From: Mesobacillus maritimus
GTDB taxonomy: Bacteria > Bacillota > Bacilli > Bacillales > Cytobacillaceae
Assembly (NCBI RefSeq): GCF_023715205.1
Contig: NZ_JAMBNR010000017.1
Coordinates: 48,552-112,551 of the forward strand
DNA: 64,000 nt
Direction: 5' to 3'
Within the stretch, counting starts at the first letter, position 1. The number at the start of each line of letters is the position of its first letter. The position numbers and the translations under genes were made by a program. Below the pieces are notes generated by a model. That model saw nothing but the letters and a program-made list of their open reading frames with translations, searched no databases and was not told the origin of the DNA. Of the stretch, positions 35,842 to 44,215 are shown in pieces.

Positions 35842-35957
35842 TCTTCTTATCAAGAGAGATGGAGGGACTGGCCCGTTGATATCTCGGCAGCGGAACTCAA
35901 GTTTTGAGTTGCTGTGCCAAATCCAGCAAGCAGTCATTCATGCTTGAAAGATAGGAA
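35842..35957 (+). ncRNA. S-box (SAM-I) riboswitch aptamer
   Basis: The conserved S-box elements are present in order: CTTATCAAGAGAGATGGAGG (start of P1/J1-2), GGACTGGCCC, GATATCTCGGCAGC, then GTGCCAAATCCAGCAAGCA, and the closing GAAAGATAGGAAG. S-box RNAs bind S-adenosylmethionine and turn transcription off when it is abundant. It lies 100 bp before an NhaC/MetT-type transporter gene. Confidence 0.96.
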
Positions 35958-35977
35958 GAGCGTTTTATAGATATTAT

Positions 35978-36014
35978 AAGACCTCTTCTTGTTTATAAAA
36001 GAAGGGGTCTTTTG
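35978..36014 (+). terminator. Riboswitch expression-platform terminator
   Basis: AAGACCTCTTCTT pairs with AAGAAGGGGTCTT, with one mismatch, and is followed by TTGTTTTTG. Formed when SAM is bound, it would stop transcription before the carrier gene. Confidence 0.9.
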
Positions 36015-36059
36015 TTTTTGCACGATAGACCCTAGAAACTAGACTAGGAGGAATCAATT

Positions 36060-37385
36060 ATGAAGCTAGAAGGAAAGGGAAATGCTTGGGCACTTTTGCC
36101 GTTTGCTGTTTTTTTAATTTTGTTTATTGGAACTGGGGTTGTCACAGGTGATTTTTATGCGTTTCCAGTGATTGTTGCGATTGCCATTTCAGGAGCTGTT
36201 GCATTGGCAATGAATCGCAAGGAAACCTTTCAAACTAAAGTTGATATCTTTTGCCGAGGAGCTGGAAATAGCAATGTGATGTTAATGGTCCTAATTTTCT
36301 TATTAGCTGGAGCATTTTCTGCAACGGCGAAAGGAATGGGTGCTGTTGATTCAACGGTCAACCTCGCGTTATCTGTCGTTCCCCAAAACCTATTGATGGT
36401 AGGAATGTTTGTGATCGCTTGTTTCATCTCTTTAGCAATGGGAACTTCAATGGGAACGATTGTGGCTCTAGCACCAATTGGTGTTGGAATTAGTGAACAA
36501 ACAGACATCTCACTCGCACTTTCAATGGCTGCTGTTGTGGGAGGTGCTATGTTTGGTGATAATTTATCGTTTATCTCTGATACAACCATTTCAGCGGTTC
36601 GTTCCCAGAACACGAAAATGAAGGATAAGTTTAAAGTCAACTTCTGGATTGTTCTCCCGGCAGCAATTATTACGTGCGTGTTATTGGGTGTTTTAACAAT
36701 GGGGGAAAATGCACAAATCGCTCAACAAGACTTTAATTGGGTGAAAATCTTACCTTATTTATTCGTTATTATTGCAGCTCTTTCAGGGCTTAATGTGTTT
36801 TTAGTGTTATCACTAGGAGTTGTGTTTGCTGGAACGGTTGGGTTATTTGATGGTAGCTACACACTCATGGGCTTTGTCCAAGCGATTGGAGAAGGAATGG
36901 CTGGGATGTACGAAATTGCCTTTCTTGCCGTATTAATTTCTGGAATGGTAGAAGTTATTAAACATAATGGTGGCATTGATTTCTTGCTTCATTTGGTGAC
37001 AAATAAAATCAAGACCAAAAAGGGAGCAGAATTTGGAATTGCCGGATTAGTAGGCGTGACAGATGCTTCAACTGCAAATAACACGATTGCCATTATTATT
37101 ACTGGCCCACTTGCGAAAAATATTGCCGATCAATACGAAATTGATCCACGCAAATCAGCAAGTATTCTCGATATTTTTTCATGTAGTGTCCAAGGGTTGC
37201 TTCCATATGGCGGTCAAATCCTTGCTGCAACAGCTGTTGCAGGGATCTCACCAATTGCTATTTTACCGTATTCTTTTTATCCAGTATTAATCGCCATTAC
37301 AGGAACAATTGCCATATTGATTGGTTATCCATCCTTTAAAAGCAAGGCTTTGTCTGAAAAAAGTCTTCAATCAAATGCCTCTTAA
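36060..37385 (+). CDS. NhaC-family carrier under SAM riboswitch control, probable methionine transporter (MetT-like)
   Basis: This 441-residue protein has about eleven membrane segments and belongs to the NhaC-type Na+/H+ antiporter superfamily, with conserved AMGTSMGTIVALAPIGVGI (about 122-140) and GDNLSFISDTTISAVRSQ. Na+/H+ antiporter-like carriers of this family placed behind S-box riboswitches have been proposed to be methionine transporters (MetT). Control by SAM makes that role much more likely here than plain sodium export. AGGAGG lies 7 nt before ATG 36060. It is a single gene with its own terminator. Confidence 0.85.
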   Translation: MKLEGKGNAWALLPFAVFLILFIGTGVVTGDFYAFPVIVAIAISGAVALAMNRKETFQTKVDIFCRGAGNSNVMLMVLIFLLAGAFSATAKGMGAVDSTVNLALSVVPQNLLMVGMFVIACFISLAMGTSMGTIVALAPIGVGISEQTDISLALSMAAVVGGAMFGDNLSFISDTTISAVRSQNTKMKDKFKVNFWIVLPAAIITCVLLGVLTMGENAQIAQQDFNWVKILPYLFVIIAALSGLNVFLVLSLGVVFAGTVGLFDGSYTLMGFVQAIGEGMAGMYEIAFLAVLISGMVEVIKHNGGIDFLLHLVTNKIKTKKGAEFGIAGLVGVTDASTANNTIAIIITGPLAKNIADQYEIDPRKSASILDIFSCSVQGLLPYGGQILAATAVAGISPIAILPYSFYPVLIAITGTIAILIGYPSFKSKALSEKSLQSNAS

Positions 37386-37392
37386 TCATAGC

Positions 37393-37428
37393 GCCTGAAC
37401 ATCTTTTTTGATGTTCAGGTGTTTTTTT
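37393..37428 (+). terminator. Terminator after the MetT-like gene
   Basis: CCTGAACATC and GATGTTCAGG flank a T-rich loop, then TGTTTTTTT. Confidence 0.9.
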
Positions 37429-37506
37429 ATGTTTTTTTCTGAACTTAGCTGTTCTTTAGGGATGAAAAAAGCGTGTTTAGGCAACTTTTTCGCCTTTTTT
37501 TGTTTA

Positions 37507-37522
37507 TGTGATTCAAATCCTT
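37507..37522 (+). promoter_or_regulatory. Weak Crp/Fnr-like site before the flavodiiron operon
   Basis: TGTGA-N6-TCCTT has one perfect half of the TGTGA-N6-TCACA consensus; the second half is poor. It is about 75 bp before the start codon. Noted because the operon is O2-related and a Crp/Fnr gene follows. Confidence 0.25.
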
Positions 37523-37595
37523 ATTTTCATTTTTTAGGTGTTATAGGATGGTCTCAGATAGAAAATATTGATTTCATTCACGGAGGTTGATCGAG

Positions 37596-38828
37596 ATGAT
37601 GCAAAGCGTAATACTTGCAGAGAATGTTTATTATATAGGGAAAAATGATAACCGTGAGGTACCGTTTCACCGCTTGATTTTAGCGAGAGGAACAACCTAT
37701 AATGCATATTTATTAAAGACTGAAAAGCCAACTTTAATTGATACAGTGGATATGGAGTTTGGTCGTGAGTTCGTGGAATATTTAAGTGAAATGATTGATC
37801 CAGAAGAGCTTCAATATATCGTGATAAACCATACAGAGCCAGATCATTCTGGTGGGATGGCGGCGCTTGCTGGGCGTGCAACCAATGCCACAATTGTCTG
37901 CACCGAGCCAGCAGTTAAGGAATTGAAGGAGATGTACAAGCTTCATTCACGTGATTTCCTTGTTGTACATGATGGCGACACGCTTGATATTGGTGGCAAA
38001 ACATTGTTATTTAGGGAGACACCTTATCTTCACACCGAAGAAACAATGATTACGTATTGCGTAGAAGATAAGATTTTATTCCCTTGTGATATTTTCAGTA
38101 CTCATGTAGCAAATAATCAAATCTTCGCCGACGAAGCTGGGTTTGACATTACCGAAGATTTTATCGGCTATTATAACGCAATCATTCATCCACACCGCAG
38201 ATATGTACGTGCTTTGATTGACGCTTTAGAAACGCTAGATGTCCAAATGATTGCTCCGTCACATGGTTATATTTTACGAAACGAGATTCAAAAATATATT
38301 GGTTTGTATGCAACAATGAGTGCGGATACCGTTACAGATAAAAAAGTAACCATTGTTTATACAACAATTCGGAGCAATACAAAGAAAGTCGCAAACCATT
38401 TGCAGCGCATTTTTGAAGAAAATGATATTCAAGCATCTGTATTTAATGCGGACAAAGCAGACCATGCTGAGATTCTCGCAAGCATTCAAGAGGCCGATGC
38501 AGTCTTTGTAGGAAGCTCAACAAAATATGCGGATATGATTGGAAATATTGAAGATATTTTAAAAGCCATGCTTGATATGAACTTAGAAGGAAAAATTGGG
38601 GCTGCATTTGGATCTTATGGCTGGAGTGGCGAGGCAATCGAGGTTATTCAAGATTACTTAAACCAAACGAGTATGAATGTTCAAAGCACTTCCCAGGTCA
38701 TTAAAACGACTGGAATGACACATGTGGAATTCCCTGTTCGTGTACGCTTTTCACCAAAAGATGAGCAGTTAACGAAGATTGAGCATTCAGCAACCTTTGT
38801 AGCAGATTTATTGCTAAGTGCGGTTTAA
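37596..38828 (+). CDS. Flavodiiron protein (FprA-type O2/NO reductase)
   Basis: This 410-residue protein joins an N-terminal beta-lactamase-like diiron domain to a C-terminal flavodoxin. Diiron ligands appear as HTEPDH (residues 79-84), and the FMN loop as TIRSNTKK near 250. Flavodiiron proteins reduce O2 to water or NO to N2O with electrons from rubredoxin. A reductase and a rubredoxin gene follow, giving the whole electron chain. I choose ATG 37596, which has GGAGG 9 nt upstream; a second ATG at 37599 is possible. First gene of the operon. Confidence 0.94.
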   Translation: MMQSVILAENVYYIGKNDNREVPFHRLILARGTTYNAYLLKTEKPTLIDTVDMEFGREFVEYLSEMIDPEELQYIVINHTEPDHSGGMAALAGRATNATIVCTEPAVKELKEMYKLHSRDFLVVHDGDTLDIGGKTLLFRETPYLHTEETMITYCVEDKILFPCDIFSTHVANNQIFADEAGFDITEDFIGYYNAIIHPHRRYVRALIDALETLDVQMIAPSHGYILRNEIQKYIGLYATMSADTVTDKKVTIVYTTIRSNTKKVANHLQRIFEENDIQASVFNADKADHAEILASIQEADAVFVGSSTKYADMIGNIEDILKAMLDMNLEGKIGAAFGSYGWSGEAIEVIQDYLNQTSMNVQSTSQVIKTTGMTHVEFPVRVRFSPKDEQLTKIEHSATFVADLLLSAV

Positions 38829-38845
38829 GAAAGGGGAGAAAAACA

Positions 38846-40069
38846 ATGCCACAAACTTATTGTGTGATTGGCTCTGGGGTAGCGGCTGTAAATGCTGCCA
38901 AGGCAATTCGTGATCAAGATCAAGATGGTAAAATCATTCTATTTGGTTCAGAACCGGCATTGCCTTATAACCGAATCAAGCTCTCAAAAGAGTTATTCTC
39001 AGATTTGACAAGTTCTAAGGTACTACTAAAGAAGGAAAAATGGTACGAAAAGAACTCTATTGAGATTGTAAATAAAAAGATTACTAGAATAGAACCCAAT
39101 AGTTCAATGATTGTGACCGCCGATGGAGCAACCGTTGAATATGATAAGCTACTCATTTGCACAGGCGCGAAGAACCGGAAGCTGCCAATCGAGGGTGTGG
39201 ACTTACCAGGAGTCTATACGATTAGAGAGAGGCAGGAAGCAGAAGATTTCAAGGCGTTTATTGTAAACAAAGAGAATGTTGTCAATGTTGGCGGTGGGAT
39301 ACAAGGTATAGAAACGGCATGGTCACTGCATAAAGCGGGCAAAAAGGTTTCGATTATTGAAGCTGCTCCGAGACTCATGGCGAGACAGCTGGATGAACGA
39401 ACAAGCAAACTTCTCCAACAGAAGGTGGAAGCGGCAGGGGTTCGAGTTTATGTAAATACAGGGATAGAAAAGGTAGAAGGTGCCGATCAGGTTTCAGCTG
39501 TGATAGCTGGAGGAGAAAGTATTCCATGTGATAGTGTCATCTATTCCATTGGGGTGATTCCAGAATTAGAGCTTGTGAGTGGGTCTGACATTCAAACAAA
39601 TCGAGGCATTATTGTCAATGAACGTATGGAAACTAGTGTTCAAGGAATCTATGCCGCAGGAGACGTGACGGAGTTAAATGGGGTGGTAGAAGGCTTGTGG
39701 GGAAGAGCAATGGACCAAGGGAAGGTTGCTGGACATAATATGGCATCACAGACTCCAGTAGACTACCAAAAAGCGACGCCAATTACCGTTTTAAATGCTT
39801 TTAACCTTGAGTTATTCTCGATTGGAATGGTAGATGAAAGTCAATGTGATGCAACGATTACGGAGGAGTCTGATGAACATCCGTATACAAGAGTATTTAT
39901 CAAGGAGAATAAACTGGTTGGTGTAATCGCCCATGAAGGGGTAGCAGAATCCCTTCCTTACAAAAATGTCATTGAAAGCCAGGTTTCACTAATGGGAATC
40001 GACTTTAGCCAGATTTCAATCGCAGCATTGCTGACGGAAGTAACAGAGCGACTAACTGTTTCGCTCTAA
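38846..40069 (+). CDS. NAD(P)H-dependent FAD oxidoreductase (rubredoxin reductase-like)
   Basis: This 407-residue class I pyridine nucleotide-disulfide-type reductase has an FAD-binding GSGVAAVNAAKAI (about 8-20), an NADH-binding GGGIQGIETAWSL (about 149-161) and a second FAD block GIYAAGDVTE (about 270). It resembles rubredoxin reductases and the N-terminal part of nitrite reductase NirB. It has no redox-active CxxC. Placed 17 bp after the flavodiiron gene and just before rubredoxin, it most likely passes electrons from NAD(P)H to rubredoxin. Full length. Confidence 0.92.
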   Translation: MPQTYCVIGSGVAAVNAAKAIRDQDQDGKIILFGSEPALPYNRIKLSKELFSDLTSSKVLLKKEKWYEKNSIEIVNKKITRIEPNSSMIVTADGATVEYDKLLICTGAKNRKLPIEGVDLPGVYTIRERQEAEDFKAFIVNKENVVNVGGGIQGIETAWSLHKAGKKVSIIEAAPRLMARQLDERTSKLLQQKVEAAGVRVYVNTGIEKVEGADQVSAVIAGGESIPCDSVIYSIGVIPELELVSGSDIQTNRGIIVNERMETSVQGIYAAGDVTELNGVVEGLWGRAMDQGKVAGHNMASQTPVDYQKATPITVLNAFNLELFSIGMVDESQCDATITEESDEHPYTRVFIKENKLVGVIAHEGVAESLPYKNVIESQVSLMGIDFSQISIAALLTEVTERLTVSL

Positions 40070-40092
40070 ATGGAAAATAGGAGGAAAATGAC

Positions 40093-40257
40093 ATGAAAAA
40101 ATATATTTGTAAACCTTGTGGCTATATTTATGATCCAGCAATTGGGGACCCAGACGAAGACGTCGAACCAGGTACTGCATTTGAAGACCTACCAGAAGAC
40201 TGGGTGTGCCCAATGTGCGGAGAAGATACCGACCATTTTGAAGAAATTAAAGAGTAA
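40093..40257 (+). CDS. Rubredoxin, 54 aa
   Basis: This small iron protein starts [20 protein letters not shown] and has both metal-binding knuckles, CKPCGY (Cys6, Cys9) and CPMCGE (Cys39, Cys42), with the [10 protein letters not shown] block typical of rubredoxins. One Fe with four Cys carries a single electron. ATG 40093 follows AGGAGGAAAATG. It is third in the operon, between the reductase and a hairpin, and should be the electron donor of the flavodiiron protein. Confidence 0.96.
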   Translation: MKKYICKPCGYIYDPAIGDPDEDVEPGTAFEDLPEDWVCPMCGEDTDHFEEIKE

Positions 40258-40271
40258 TTAAATAGAGAGAG

Positions 40272-40306
40272 GCGGCTAGATTCCTATGGAGTCTAGTCGC
40301 TTTTTT
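40272..40306 (+). terminator. Terminator after rubredoxin
   Basis: GCGGCTAGA and TCTAGTCGC (one G-T pair) with an 11-nt loop, followed by TTTTTT. Confidence 0.85.
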
Positions 40307-40321
40307 GGTGGGGGGGGCATA

Positions 40322-40916
40322 GAAAAAGTAAATAGAAGTAGGGAGAAGGTAAATAAAAAGAGTAAAAGTGAAAATAGAGCGTTGTTTTATGAAAATAGAA
40401 ATTAGAAATGAAAATAGAACAGGGAAAAAGGTAAATAGATGCAGGGAAAGTGAAAATAAAAGAGGAAAAGCTGAAAATAGAGTACCGTTTTATGAAAATA
40501 GAAATGAGAAATGAAAATAGAACAAGGAAAAAGATAAATAGATGTAGGGAAAGTGAAAATAAAGGAGGAAAAGCTGTAAATAGAGTACTGTTTTATGAAA
40601 ATAGAAATGAGAAATGAAAATAGAACAAGGAAAAAGATAAATAGATGTAGGGAAAGTGAAAATAAAAGAGGAAAAGCTGAAAATAGAGTACTGTTTTATG
40701 AAAATAGAAATGAGAAATGAAAATAGAACAAGGAAAAAGATAAATAGATGCAGGGAAAGTGAAAATAAAAGAGGAAAAGCTGAAAATAGAGTACCGTTTT
40801 ATGAAAATAGAAATTAGAAATGAAAATAGAACAAGGAAAAAGATAAATAGATGTAGGGAAAGTGAAAATAAAGGAGGAAAAGCTGTAAATAGAGTACTGT
40901 TTTATGAAAATAGAAA
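40322..40916 (+). repeat. 103-bp purine-rich tandem repeat array (5 full units)
   Basis: The block ATGAAAATAGAAAT recurs at 40389, 40492, 40595, 40698 and 40801 and, as ATGAAAATAGAAAA, at 40904, exactly 103 bp apart. A degenerate partial unit starts at about 40322. The units differ at few positions (for example GTACCG or GTACTG, GATGCAGGG or GATGTAGGG). Each unit is built of smaller AAATAGA-like pieces. The plus strand is almost all A and G with isolated T. The unit length is not a multiple of three and the frames are closed, so it is not coding. It lies between the rubredoxin terminator and the Crp/Fnr gene. Confidence 0.92.
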
Positions 40917-40965
40917 AGAAGAATAGAAGTTTTGCTATGAAGCGGAGAGTAGCCTGGTACAGGAG

Positions 40966-40982
40966 GGTGATTTAAGTCACAC
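40966..40982 (+). promoter_or_regulatory. Crp/Fnr-type palindrome before the Crp/Fnr gene
   Basis: GTGA-TTTAAG-TCACA matches the TGTGA-N6-TCACA site of Bacillus Fnr except for one base. It is about 75 bp before the start codon of the regulator, so autoregulation is likely. Confidence 0.6.
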
Positions 40983-41056
40983 CATGGCTTCTATGTGGAT
41001 GCTATAGTTTACTTATAAGTTTAGATAATAGACTGAAACGAATAAAGGTGATGAAT

Positions 41057-41776
41057 ATGATAGAGCACAGCTGTACTCGTTGCACTCATTATGACCATGG
41101 TCCATGTGCCAAAAAGGTACCGATTTTTGGCTCGTTATCAGATGGAGAGATTTTAAAAATCACCAAAATGATTACCCATAAAAACTATAAAAAAGGGGAA
41201 GCGCTGATTCATGAAGGGGAGAAATCAGATAAGTTATTTATCATCAATAAAGGTCAAGTAAAAAGGTCGAAATATACAGTAAATGGGAAAGAGCAAATCC
41301 TAGATATTATTTCATGTGGTGATTTTTTTGGCGAACTAAACCTATTTAATGCTGAGCAGCCGACAAATTTTACGGCCTATGCCATTGAAGAAACTGAAAT
41401 CTGTCAAATAACGAAAAAAGATATTGATGCTGTCATGGCAGTGCATCCTGATATTGCAATCAAATTACTAAAAGAAGTGACTCTCCGATTGGCCCATGCG
41501 GAAAACTTAGCACAAAATTTAGCAACAAAAGATCCTGAGGTCCGAATTGCGCAGATGATTATTGAGTTTTGTCAAAAATTTGGGACCAAAAAGGGTGAGG
41601 GGATTCTCATTCATCTGCCTATTACTAGGGAGGAAATTGCTAGTTATGTTGGGGTAACGAGGGAAACCATTAGCAGAAAGCTAAGCAAGTTTGAGGATTT
41701 GGGGCTTATCTCATTAGTCGGCAATAAACAATTGTTAGTAATAGATGAATCAGCTTTATTGGATTATACAAGATAG
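41057..41776 (+). CDS. Crp/Fnr-family regulator with FNR-like cysteines
   Basis: This 239-residue protein has an N-terminal cyclic-nucleotide-like beta-barrel (about 25-140), a dimer helix, and a C-terminal helix-turn-helix REEIASYVGVTRETISRKLS (about 191-210). Cysteines 6, 9 and 17 (CTRC, then PC) plus Cys106 in TEICQI match the arrangement of the four 4Fe-4S ligands of E. coli FNR, so an O2- or NO-sensitive cluster is likely. I choose ATG 41057, 6 nt after AAAGGTG. A GTG three codons earlier has no room for a binding site. The flavodiiron operon upstream is a natural target. Confidence 0.9.
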   Translation: MIEHSCTRCTHYDHGPCAKKVPIFGSLSDGEILKITKMITHKNYKKGEALIHEGEKSDKLFIINKGQVKRSKYTVNGKEQILDIISCGDFFGELNLFNAEQPTNFTAYAIEETEICQITKKDIDAVMAVHPDIAIKLLKEVTLRLAHAENLAQNLATKDPEVRIAQMIIEFCQKFGTKKGEGILIHLPITREEIASYVGVTRETISRKLSKFEDLGLISLVGNKQLLVIDESALLDYTR

Positions 41777-41826
41777 AAAAAGACGAGTCACTCCGCTGTG
41801 AAGAGGGGAGGGGGGCTCGTCTTTTT
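41777..41826. terminator. Terminator after the Crp/Fnr gene
   Basis: AAAAAGACGAG and CTCGTCTTTTT pair across a 29-nt G-rich loop; the A- and T-runs suit both strands. Confidence 0.75.
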
Positions 41827-41874
41827 CTTTGTAGAAATGTTTTTAGGGAGTTTGATTGAACAGCCCTTACCTTA

Positions 41875-42600
41875 TTATTCAAAAGTAATTGTAGAGCTGT
41901 AGCCTAATTGGTGGAAGAAGGATTGAAGAATTTGCTCAGCACTTTCTTCTGCCTTTATGAGTAACCCTAGCTCGATGGCTTCCTGTTCTATTTGGCTTTT
42001 GGCTTTTGCCGCTAAGTCAAAGCCTTCGCTCCAATCGACTTCTTGTCGAAATAAACCTTCTTCAGAGTAGGTTTGAACTTTATCCATGTGAATGGATGGT
42101 TCTTGCAATAACTGTGCATGGGGAAGAACGATGGATATTTCTTTTTTATCTTCATTGGTTTTAATATCTTTTGAAGTAATCTCTTTTAGATCGACTCCAG
42201 CTAGAACTTTGGCAGGAACAATAAGCAGAAGTGTTCGTCTTGTTCCTGGGAAATTCACGTTAAGATCTTGATTAAAGAGTTTATTATCCTCTTCTTTTAA
42301 GACTGTGGTGACATAGGCTTCCGCACTGGTTAAAGTAGCTAAGTTTTGAATGCTTTCAACCATGCTGAATGACTCTGATTGAAAAGTACTACCAACAAAG
42401 ATTTTGGAATAAGAAAAAATGCCGATAGAGCTTAAGCCCAAAAGAAGAAGTATAGCTAGAGTTAAACGAATACTCCATTTATCTGTAAATAGTACAAACC
42501 CACGTGGCTGCTGTGTTATAGTAGCAGCTGTTTCCTGGGCTGCACCATGTACCTCACTTTCCGCTTGTTGAAGTTTCCCTAATGGTTGCTGATCGTTCAT
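41875..42600 (-). CDS. DUF4230-type membrane-anchored protein, 241 aa
   Basis: An N-terminal cytoplasmic tail is followed by one membrane helix (LTLAILLLLGLSSIGIFSY, about 46-64) and an extracellular domain with ATLTSAEAYVTTVLK and VPAKVLAGVDLKEI blocks, typical of DUF4230 proteins. The role of the family is not known. ATG 42600 is the likely start, with AGGAG nearby. The gene is divergent from the parC region, with no sign that it belongs to the partition cassette. Confidence 0.8.
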   Translation of the reverse strand: MNDQQPLGKLQQAESEVHGAAQETAATITQQPRGFVLFTDKWSIRLTLAILLLLGLSSIGIFSYSKIFVGSTFQSESFSMVESIQNLATLTSAEAYVTTVLKEEDNKLFNQDLNVNFPGTRRTLLLIVPAKVLAGVDLKEITSKDIKTNEDKKEISIVLPHAQLLQEPSIHMDKVQTYSEEGLFRQEVDWSEGFDLAAKAKSQIEQEAIELGLLIKAEESAEQILQSFFHQLGYSSTITFE

Positions 42601-42751
42601 GAAATACTCCTTTTTAAAATTCGACTAATATTGACATCATACCAAAGACTTGAAAAAGATGGGAGCCTTTGTGAGAGTTATAGGGTTTTGAATTTTTTTG
42701 AATTAGGTGAATATATGGAGAGGAATGCAAAAAACCCGCCCGCTACGAGAT

Positions 42752-42928
42752 GTATACAATAATGTTTACGTGTTTACGATAGTGTTTACATGTATACAAA
42801 AAGTAAACAAAATGTATACAACCTAGTGTACAAGTAAACAAACTTGTATACATGTTGATTTATAGGCATGTGTACACAATTGTAAACATGTATACGTAAA
42901 TGTATCTATTGTATACAAAATTGAATAC
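42752..42928 (+). repeat. parC: parC-like array of 6-bp repeats (GTATAC/GTTTAC/GTAAAC)
   Basis: About 17 copies of a GTNTAC or GTAAAC hexamer occur in 177 bp. Starts: 42752, 42764, 42772, 42784, 42792, 42803, 42814, 42826, 42834, 42846, 42854 (poor), 42870, 42882, 42890, 42902, 42911, 42923 (the last ones degenerate). The spacing mostly alternates 12 and 8 bp, giving a period near 20 bp, about two helix turns. The array lies just upstream of parM- and parR-like genes. This is the expected position and form of a centromere bound by a ribbon-helix-helix ParR. Confidence 0.82.
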
Positions 42929-42941
42929 ATCAAAAGTAGGA

Positions 42942-42968
42942 TTGACCATTTGTTGGTCATGCTATAAT
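42942..42968 (+). promoter_or_regulatory. parM promoter with overlapping palindrome
   Basis: TTGACC (42942) and TATAAT (42963) are 15 bp apart, slightly short. A perfect palindrome, TGACCA-N5-TGGTCA (42943-42959), fills the spacer and overlaps the -35 box, so a repressor could bind there. The palindrome differs from the hexamer array. Confidence 0.6.
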
Positions 42969-43009
42969 CTGTAAATAATAGAAAGATATTTTTTGAGAGG
43001 ATGGATGTT

Positions 43010-44197
43010 ATGAGTAATAGTAGAGTTTGTGCAGTAGACGTAGGAAATGATTCCGTAAAAGCCTTGTTTGGAAAAATGGATTATGAGCTTTACATACCGA
43101 ATGTGATTGCTAGAGATACTGAAGATCGTCCTGTTATTGGGATTGAAGACTTAAATGAAAAAAATCCGATTGATGGAATTCATATTCGTGTTCACTCCCC
43201 TGCCCTGCAAGAGAATAATGCGATTTATCGTGTTGGGGATTTAGCAACTAAGAGTGCTAATGCTAGCGAGTTAGATCCAGGAAGCAGTAAATCTGAAGAA
43301 GATCAAACGCTAGTTATGCTTTTTGCTACCCTTGCATTAGATGCAGTTCGTGAAGAAAACTCTTCTATTTTTAAAAGAAATAATAATGTCATTGATGCGA
43401 ACTACACACTAGGAACAGGACTTCCTTTACGTGAAGTGAAAGAAGGGAAAGATGTAGGGTACCGTTCACAGTTACTAGGTTCTGTACACCAAGTGGAGTT
43501 CCTAGTCACTCCTAAGTATCAGGGTTTAAAAGTAAATATTCGCTTTGACCAAGTGAAAGTTTACCCAGAAGGCTTTGCTGCCTATATTAATCTTGTAATG
43601 GACAATAATTTAAACATTATTAACCGTGACTTAATTGATAAAAATATCTTGATTCAGGATATCGGTGGACTATCAACAGATATTGCTGTAATCAAAAGTC
43701 GCAGTGTAGATGATGATAAAGCACAGGGATTTAATCTTGGTGTATCAGAAGCGTTAGAATCAATTAGAGAAGAAATCCGTTCTAAGCATGGAGTTGAACT
43801 AGATAGCCGTCGTGATGTAGTTGAAATCATTACTCGTAAGAATAATCGTAACCACATCATGGTAAGAGGTAGTCGCACAAGTGTTCATGACATTACGGAC
43901 CGCATCTTAGTTGATTTAGCGAAGAAACAATATCGTCATTTACGCAACGTTTGGCAGAAAAACTCACAAACTGAGATTTGCTATTTTGTTGGTGGAGGTT
44001 CAATGGTCTTAAAAGAATATCTCAAGACATTGAACAATAATTTGGATGGCTATAATATTGAGTTTTTTGAGGATGAAAAAGAAAGCATCTGGATGATGGC
44101 GAATGCTTATTACAAGCTAATCTCTGATTTTGTTCGTAAAACAGAGAAAACACAGAAAGCACCTAAAGAGCCTGTAAAGCAAAATGCAAACAAGTAA
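43010..44197 (+). CDS. parM: ParM/StbA-family actin-like ATPase (plasmid-segregation type)
   Basis: This 395-residue actin-fold protein has the phosphate-1 motif AVDVGNDSVKALFG (about 8-21), the phosphate-2 motif IQDIGGLSTDIAVI and the adenosine motif FVGGGSMVLKEYL, as in the ParM/Alp family. Such proteins polymerise with ATP and push DNA copies apart when capped by ParR on parC. I choose ATG 43010, 9 nt after GAGAGG; an ATG at 43001 overlaps that site. It follows a repeat array and precedes a ParR-like gene by 18 bp, so the cassette looks whole. The C terminus is lysine-rich and disordered. Confidence 0.9.
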   Translation: MSNSRVCAVDVGNDSVKALFGKMDYELYIPNVIARDTEDRPVIGIEDLNEKNPIDGIHIRVHSPALQENNAIYRVGDLATKSANASELDPGSSKSEEDQTLVMLFATLALDAVREENSSIFKRNNNVIDANYTLGTGLPLREVKEGKDVGYRSQLLGSVHQVEFLVTPKYQGLKVNIRFDQVKVYPEGFAAYINLVMDNNLNIINRDLIDKNILIQDIGGLSTDIAVIKSRSVDDDKAQGFNLGVSEALESIREEIRSKHGVELDSRRDVVEIITRKNNRNHIMVRGSRTSVHDITDRILVDLAKKQYRHLRNVWQKNSQTEICYFVGGGSMVLKEYLKTLNNNLDGYNIEFFEDEKESIWMMANAYYKLISDFVRKTEKTQKAPKEPVKQNANK

Positions 44198-44215
44198 GTA
44201 AAATAAGGTGATTTC

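Noticed and set aside
40322..40916. Coding repeat protein or CRISPR
   Set aside because: The 103-bp period is not a multiple of three, stops occur in all frames, and there are no spacers.
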